Assembly (NCBI GenBank): GCA_947446625.1
Contig: CANFIE010000029.1
Location: 1 to 17,586 of the forward strand
Direction of reading: 5' to 3'
Source of the DNA: Acetobacteraceae bacterium
GTDB lineage: Bacteria > Pseudomonadota > Alphaproteobacteria > Acetobacterales > Acetobacteraceae
Length of the DNA stretch: 17,586 nucleotides
This document shows positions 13,600 to 17,586 of the stretch, piece by piece (the first letter of the stretch is position 1; each line of letters opens with the position of its first letter). The notes under the pieces were generated by a model, which was not told the origin of the DNA, ran no database searches, and saw only the letters and a list, made by a program, of their open reading frames with translations. Made by a program: the position numbers and the translations under genes.

Positions 13600-13625
13600 G
13601 GGCGGCGCCCACCCCGGCGCCGCCC
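13600..13625 (+). terminator. GC-rich hairpin after the Bug3-Bug4 pair
   Basis: GGGCGGCGCC (13600-13609) and GGCGCCGCCC (13616-13625) form a perfect 10-bp stem around a six-base loop, six bp after the Bug4 stop. It is strong but lacks a T-run, so it may need Rho or may protect the 3' end of the mRNA. Confidence 0.5.
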
Positions 13626-13635
13626 TCACATCGTC

Positions 13636-13658
13636 ATGGCCGGGCCCGTCCCGGCCAT
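13636..13658. repeat. Palindromic intergenic repeat of the ATGGCCGGG...CCCGGCCAT type
   Basis: ATGGCCGGG and CCCGGCCAT form a perfect 9-bp inverted repeat around CCCGT, in the context CGTCATGGCCGGG. I recall this form as a common dispersed intergenic palindrome in alphaproteobacterial genomes. Only one copy is in this window, so the repeat status rests on that memory rather than on local evidence. Between it and the gene ending at 13872 there are about 210 bp without a gene, holding the promoter/LexA site listed next. Confidence 0.5.
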
Positions 13659-13714
13659 CCACGCCGCCGCGCCCAACCGCACGCCCCCCAGGCAGGCACC
13701 ACCCACAGCACCGC

Positions 13715-13744
13715 TTGCACAGTCCAAAAGTTCCCTTTATGTTC
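13715..13744 (+). promoter_or_regulatory. Orphan promoter overlapped by an alphaproteobacterial LexA-type box
   Basis: TTGCAC (13715-13720), a 17-base spacer and TATGTT (13738-13743) look like a sigma-70 promoter on the plus strand. GTTC-N7-GTTC, the LexA box form of alphaproteobacteria, occupies 13730-13744 and covers the -10 element, the layout expected for SOS repression. A small hairpin (AGGGC/GCCCT, 13752-13768) lies just after the predicted start. No plus-strand gene follows: the next gene is kpsS-like on the opposite strand, ending at 13872. The product might be a short or antisense RNA, or the site may be a leftover from a lost gene. Confidence 0.4.
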
Positions 13745-13871
13745 CATATTCAGGGCGCACTGAGCCCTACCGTTCTTTCCCAATCGCATCCGCCCCGCTC
13801 TCCGCCCAGCGGAACGCCCTCCAACTGCGCCCCCCGGTTATTTGTCCGAAACCCGCAGCCGGCGCGAAACC

Positions 13872-15113
13872 TCAGTCCCTCATCGGCTGGTTCACCAGCC
13901 CCAGGTGCAGCCGCCGCACCGTGCCGGCCACCGCCGCATCAAGCCCCGGCCGGCCGTAAAACCGGCCGCGCACATGCAGGCAGCCGGCAATCGCCCGAAT
14001 GAACGCCTCGGCCAGCACCGCATCCGGTGCCGGTGCATCCTGCCAAAAGCCGTCCAGCCCGCCCTGCCATACCAGCCCCTCAACCGCGAACATCGCCCGG
14101 CCCAGCGCCATGGTGCGCCGCCCCAGCCCAATGGCCCGGATTGCCAGCGTGCTGTTGATGGTCACCACCCCATGGCAGGCCAGAATCGCCACATCGGCAT
14201 TCAGCGCCCCGTCCAGCAGGTGCACCCGCCCGGCCACCCCGGCCCGCGCCGCCATGGCCGCCACCCGGCTGGCCCAGCGCTTCACTCCCGGGTCCAGCGG
14301 ATGCACCTTCAACAGCAAATGCCCGTCGCGCGGCGCGGCACGGGCAAAGCTGGCCACCACCTCGGCCATGGCGCTGTCATTGTCGGGGTAGGGCGAATAG
14401 GCCCGCACCGAAAAGTCGTTCTCCATCTGCATGGCAAACAGGTACAGCGGCCCGCGCCCGGCCAGGCCCCCCAGCACCGCCGCCGCCCGCGTCGTCTCGG
14501 CCCGTCGCCGCAGCAGCCGCCAGCCCGTGCCCAAATAGGCCGGCACAGGGTTGTGCAGCAGGTAGCTCTCATAATGCCGGAATGGCAGCGGCAGCAGGTT
14601 GGCCAAATGAAAGGCCATGTCCCAGCGCGCCTGCAGGCTGAAATCATCAGCGAAGCGCTGCGCCAGCACCGGCGCCGGGCAGGCCGCCGCCAGCGCCAGT
14701 ATCGCCGCCGGGTCACGCGGAAACCGGCTCAGCGGCCCCATGCCGTCGCGTTCCAGCACTACCCAGTCGGGCCGCAGATAGCCATAGTCGGTCACGCTCA
14801 CCGCCACGCCGGCAGCCTGCGCGGCGGCAATGGCCACCCGATGATAGGGCCGCTGCTCGCCCAGCAGCACCAGGTCGGTCACCGCCTCCCGCGCCAGGAG
14901 ATCGCCAATGAAGCCCGGCCAATCCGCCGCCCGGCCCCGGAAATCCGTGGCCCCCGGCCCGCGCCAGAACAGCCGGTCGCCCAGGCTCAGATTCACCCGC
15001 CGTACGGCATGGCCCAGCCCGCGCAACGCGGCGCCCACCTCGGCGAAGAACGGGGTGATCGGCCCTTGCAGAAACAGAAAGCGCCGTGGCGTGGCGGTAG
15101 GCAGGGGCATCAT
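13872..15113 (-). CDS. KpsS-like capsule polysaccharide biosynthesis protein (probable Kdo-type glycosyltransferase)
   Basis: This is a 413-residue cytoplasmic protein of the Capsule_synth (KpsS/LipB) family. Known members add beta-Kdo residues to a lipid to make the anchor on which group 2 capsules are exported. Motifs are FLFLQGPITPFF (12-23), the GDRLFWRG segment (45-52) and WPGFIGD. In the C-terminal half are LFAMQMENDFSVRAYSPY (225-242), LLLKVHPLD (266-274), INSTLAIRAIGLGR (319-332) and GLVWQGGLDGFW (346-357), which match the usual KpsS order. The start is the first of two ATG codons; no clear ribosome site precedes it, and the formyltransferase stop is 24 bp upstream. The exact sugar transferred is not certain. 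It is the last gene of a four-gene minus-strand operon visible here. Confidence 0.85.
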   Translation of the reverse strand: MMPLPTATPRRFLFLQGPITPFFAEVGAALRGLGHAVRRVNLSLGDRLFWRGPGATDFRGRAADWPGFIGDLLAREAVTDLVLLGEQRPYHRVAIAAAQAAGVAVSVTDYGYLRPDWVVLERDGMGPLSRFPRDPAAILALAAACPAPVLAQRFADDFSLQARWDMAFHLANLLPLPFRHYESYLLHNPVPAYLGTGWRLLRRRAETTRAAAVLGGLAGRGPLYLFAMQMENDFSVRAYSPYPDNDSAMAEVVASFARAAPRDGHLLLKVHPLDPGVKRWASRVAAMAARAGVAGRVHLLDGALNADVAILACHGVVTINSTLAIRAIGLGRRTMALGRAMFAVEGLVWQGGLDGFWQDAPAPDAVLAEAFIRAIAGCLHVRGRFYGRPGLDAAVAGTVRRLHLGLVNQPMRD

Positions 15114-15137
15114 CCGAAAGTTTGCCGTGCCGGGACA

Positions 15138-15953
15138 TCACCCGGCCTTTTTCTCCCCCCGGCATTGCCGGCTGGCCCTGTTTGGGTCAAGCGCCAGCCG
15201 CACGGCCATGACCAAATCACACATGCGCACCAGCCGCCGCCCGCGCCGCGCCAACCCGCGCAGCATGGCGGGTGGCGGAAACGGGCAATAGGGCAGCACC
15301 GGCACCGCCACCCCCTCCGCTGCCGGCTGCGCCAAATGGGCCGCCAGCAACTCCACCCCGGCCAGATGCAGCGCCCGGGTTGCGGCGCTGGCACTTATCC
15401 CAGGTGGCAGCGCCACCACCTGCTGCCCCAGCACCGCCCCGGCATCTATTCGCGGCACCAGCCGGTGCAGCGTCACCCCCAGCACCGGCTCCGGCTCGGC
15501 CAGTGCCCACAGCACCGGCACCGGCCCCCGCCCGGCCGGCAGCAGGGAGGGATGCAGGTTCACCCCGCCGAGTGGCGCCAGCGCCAGGGTCTCGGCGGTG
15601 AAAATCTGGTCGAAATGCAGGCTCACCAGCAGATCCGGCGCGGCCTGCCGCAGCGCCGCCGCCATGGCCGGGCCGTTCACATCCGCCACCGGCAGCAGCG
15701 GCAACCCCCGCGCCCGCGCCAGCCGGGGCAGCCCGCCGGGCAAGGCATAGTTCACCAGCAAATAGGGCAGCAGCCGCCAGCCGGAGCGTCGCCAGTGCCG
15801 CCAAAGCTGCGCCAGCGCCCCGCCCGCCCCGGGCCGGTAGGGCAAGGACTGCCCCAGCAGCACCACCCGCACCCCGGGCAGCGCCAGCGCGGCGGCCACG
15901 GCCTCGGCGCTCAGCGGGCTGTCGCGGGTGAACAGCGCAACCCGCAGGCTCAT
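15138..15953 (-). CDS. Formyltransferase-fold protein (methionyl-tRNA/sugar N-formyltransferase-like)
   Basis: This is a 271-residue protein with the formyl_trans_N fold, which transfers a formyl group from 10-formyltetrahydrofolate to an amine. The catalytic triad is visible: N132 and H134 in GGVNLHPSLLP and D170 in RIDAGAV. GRGPVPVLWAL and GVTLHRLVP match the family core. It is not the housekeeping Fmt: it is short, lacks the tRNA-binding C-terminal domain and is in a capsule/lipid operon. The target is probably a sugar or lipid amine. The C-terminal 50 residues are basic (RGLARRGRRLVRMCDLVMAVRLALD) and may be peripheral-membrane. The ATG overlaps the upstream AOS stop by four bases (ATGA). 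The reaction is inferred from the residues; the substrate is unknown. Confidence 0.82.
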   Translation of the reverse strand: MSLRVALFTRDSPLSAEAVAAALALPGVRVVLLGQSLPYRPGAGGALAQLWRHWRRSGWRLLPYLLVNYALPGGLPRLARARGLPLLPVADVNGPAMAAALRQAAPDLLVSLHFDQIFTAETLALAPLGGVNLHPSLLPAGRGPVPVLWALAEPEPVLGVTLHRLVPRIDAGAVLGQQVVALPPGISASAATRALHLAGVELLAAHLAQPAAEGVAVPVLPYCPFPPPAMLRGLARRGRRLVRMCDLVMAVRLALDPNRASRQCRGEKKAG

Positions 15954-17245
15954 CCCGCCAGGGCCGCCACGGCCTGGGCCACCTCGGCGGCACTGTGTTC
16001 ACTGCTGAGGAAAAAGCGCAGCCGCGCCGCGCCCTCGGGCACCACCGGGTACAGAATGGGCTGCACATTGATGCCCTGCTCAAACAGCGCCGCCGCCTGC
16101 CGCGCCGCCCGCAGCGAGCCACCGAGGATCACCGGCACAATGCCCATCCCCGCCGAGGCGCCGGTATCCAGCCCCGCATCCCGCGCCAGGGCCAGGAAAT
16201 GCCCGGCATTGTGCTGCAACCGCGCCACGCGCTCGGGCTCGGCCAGCATGATCTCCAGCGCCGCCAGGCTGGCCGCCGCCAGCGGGGGCGCCAGGCCCAC
16301 GGAATAGACAAAGCCCGGCGCGGCGTAGCGCAGCAATTCCACCAGCGCCCGGCGGCCAGCGATGTAGCCGCCCGCACCACTGAGGGTCTTGGACAGCGTG
16401 CCCATCCAGATATCCACCTCGGCCGGGTCCACGCCGCAATGCTCGGCAATGCCGCGGCCGGTGGCGCCCAGCACGCCCAGGCTATGCGCCTCATCCACCA
16501 TCAGCAGCGCGTCATGCTCGCGCGCCAGGGCGGTGAAGCGGGCCAGGTCGGGCAGGTCGCCATCCATCGAGTAATGCCCCTCGATGACAATCAGCGCCCG
16601 GCCATGGCGGCGGCGCTGGGCCGCCAGTTCGCGGCCGGCGGCGGCCCAGTCGTTATGCGCGAACCCCAGGCGGCGGGCACCGGAAAGCCGGGCACCCTCG
16701 ATGATGGAGTTATGCGCCAGGGCGTCATGCAGAATCAGGTCGCGCGGGCCCATCAGCTGGCCGATGACCGTGACATTGGTGGCATGGCCCGAGACGAAGG
16801 TGAGGCAATCCTCGGCCTGGTGCAGCCGGGCCAGGGCGGCTTCCAGCGCCGCATGCACCGGGCGTTCCCCGGAAGCGAGGCGCGAGGCGCTGGCCGAGGT
16901 GCCGTAGCGGTCGATCGCGGCCTTGGCGGCGGCGGCCACGCGCGGGTCGCCGTTCAGGCCCAGATAGTTGTAGCTGGCGAAGTTCAGCATGGTGCGGCCA
17001 GCAATGTTGCTGCGGGCGCCGGCCACGCCCTCATGCGGGCGGAAATACGGGTTGGCGATGCCCAGTGCCTGCCCGGCCTCGCGCATCAGTGCCAAATCCC
17101 GCGCCCCGGGCAGGGTGCCGAGGTCGCGGCCAGGGGTGCTGGGCGCGGGCGGGGCGGCGGTGGTGGGCTCGGCGCCATGGCGGCGCGTCATCCGGTGCAG
17201 CAGGGCGGCGCGGGCGGCGGCGGAAAGGCCGAAATCGCTGGGCAT
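15950..17245 (-). CDS. Alpha-oxoamine synthase family PLP enzyme (RkpG-like acyl-ACP:amino acid condensing enzyme)
   Basis: This is a 431-residue fold-type I PLP enzyme. Alpha-oxoamine synthases condense an amino acid with an acyl thioester and lose CO2, giving an alpha-amino ketone (KBL, BioF, HemA and SPT are relatives). The PLP lysine is K286 (GTLSKTLSGAGG). D251 and H254 lie in VDEAHSLGVLG, and H153 in FVSGHATN stacks on PLP. SYNYLGLNGDPRV (91-103) and YGTSASASRL are typical. About 50 residues precede the usual N-terminus; LSAAARAALLHRMTRR looks like a docking helix for the upstream carrier protein. The ATG shares one base with the PKS stop (TGATG). The gene order after a PKS recalls rkpA-rkpG of rhizobia. 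A true biotin-pathway BioF is less likely because no other bio gene is present. Confidence 0.9.
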   Translation of the reverse strand: MPSDFGLSAAARAALLHRMTRRHGAEPTTAAPPAPSTPGRDLGTLPGARDLALMREAGQALGIANPYFRPHEGVAGARSNIAGRTMLNFASYNYLGLNGDPRVAAAAKAAIDRYGTSASASRLASGERPVHAALEAALARLHQAEDCLTFVSGHATNVTVIGQLMGPRDLILHDALAHNSIIEGARLSGARRLGFAHNDWAAAGRELAAQRRRHGRALIVIEGHYSMDGDLPDLARFTALAREHDALLMVDEAHSLGVLGATGRGIAEHCGVDPAEVDIWMGTLSKTLSGAGGYIAGRRALVELLRYAAPGFVYSVGLAPPLAAASLAALEIMLAEPERVARLQHNAGHFLALARDAGLDTGASAGMGIVPVILGGSLRAARQAAALFEQGINVQPILYPVVPEGAARLRFFLSSEHSAAEVAQAVAALAG

Positions 17246-17586
17246 CAGGCGGCGGCCTCGGTGCCGGGGCTGGGTTCATGCGCGGCCAGCAGGGCGGTGG
17301 CGGCGGCTTCCGGCGGGGCGCCGCGCATCTCGGCCAGCAGGCGCTGCGCCAGGGCGGCCAGGGTGAGATCCTCTGACAGCAGGCCGGGCGGGGCGGCCAG
17401 GCCCAGGCGTTGGTCCAGCGCGGCGCGCAATTCCATGCCGCCCAGGCTGTCCAGCCCCAGGCCGGAAAGCGGGGTTTCGGCGCGGATGCTGCCGGGCGGC
17501 AGGCGCAGAATGCGGCCCAACTCGGCGGCCAGGGCGTCTCGCAGCAGGGCCAGGGCCTCGGATTCCGGCGCGCTGGCCAGTCGGGC
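17245..17586 (-). CDS. Type I polyketide/fatty-acid synthase, C-terminal acyl carrier domain (cut by window edge)
   Basis: The last 113 residues of an open frame that runs off the window form an acyl carrier protein domain. The phosphopantetheine serine is in GLGLDSLGGMELR, with helix 1 in ALALLRDALAAELGRILRL before it and helix 3 (LTLAALAQRLLAEM) after it. The sequence preceding the domain is alanine-rich linker with no start codon, so it is probably the end of a multidomain RkpA-like synthase rather than a stand-alone ACP. A short tail (EPSPGTEAAA) ends one base into the start of the oxoamine synthase gene. The domain call is secure; the size and type of the full protein cannot be seen. Confidence 0.85.
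   Translation of the reverse strand, partial: ARLASAPESEALALLRDALAAELGRILRLPPGSIRAETPLSGLGLDSLGGMELRAALDQRLGLAAPPGLLSEDLTLAALAQRLLAEMRGAPPEAAATALLAAHEPSPGTEAAA

Noticed and set aside
13739..14002. Small plus-strand frame starting MFHIQGALSP after the SOS-like promoter
   Set aside because: No ribosome site, its start codon lies inside the -10 element, and it soon becomes the Pro/Ala-rich antisense of the kpsS-like gene.
13842..16307. An 821-residue open frame on the plus strand across the KpsS-like, formyltransferase and AOS genes
   Set aside because: It is rich in Pro, His, Gln and Arg, has no domain, and lies antisense to three genes with clear catalytic motifs; it is a high-GC shadow.
15950..17245. 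BioF of biotin synthesis
   Set aside because: No other bio gene is nearby; it follows a carrier domain and precedes formyltransferase and capsule genes, fitting RkpG-like use.

Overview
The window is GC-rich DNA with alphaproteobacterial gene content. The tlpA/argH/lptM and lysA/TIGR02302 neighbourhoods, several tricarboxylate-transporter-type (Bug/TctC) binding proteins and a cytochrome-c-fused urate oxidase point to Rhodospirillales, probably a Roseomonas-like member of the Acetobacteraceae. The family assignment is inferred from gene content only. No tRNA, rRNA, CRISPR array, transposase or prophage gene was seen, and no gene-free stretch exceeds 300 bases.

Layout, left to right. (1) 1-2718, minus strand: a Bug binding protein, lysA (diaminopimelate decarboxylase) and the start of a TIGR02302/DUF4175 membrane protein cut by the window edge. 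(2) 2834-5891, plus strand: an exported cupin, a purine (urate/xanthine-type) NCS2 permease and PuuD, a membrane urate oxidase with a C-terminal cytochrome c domain. This is a compact urate uptake and oxidation unit. (3) 5889-5992: a two-hairpin repeat element. (4) 6053-9179, plus strand: an M20 metallohydrolase, a second and divergent Bug protein, and a class I methyltransferase. (5) 9195-11368: a TlpA-like thioredoxin (minus) divergent from argH and the small lipoprotein lptM (plus). (6) 11423-11522: a second copy of the repeat element, in the opposite orientation. (7) 11571-13593: two tandem Bug proteins closely related to the first. (8) 13594-13871: a non-coding convergent gap with a hairpin, a palindromic repeat and an orphan promoter overlapped by a LexA-type box. 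(9) 13872-17586, minus strand: the end of a type I polyketide/fatty-acid synthase (ACP domain), an alpha-oxoamine synthase, a formyltransferase-fold protein and a KpsS-like capsule protein, tightly packed as one operon. This resembles the rhizobial rkpA/rkpG capsule-lipid system with an added formyltransferase.

The most interesting points are these. The two copies of a ~100-bp element have covarying stems. The usual argH-lptM-lysA-TIGR02302 order appears to have been split by an inversion, with inverted repeats and inverted Bug paralogues available as recombination sites. An SOS-like promoter has no gene downstream. The PKS/oxoamine synthase/formyltransferase/KpsS operon may make an N-formylated amino-ketone lipid linked to a capsule.
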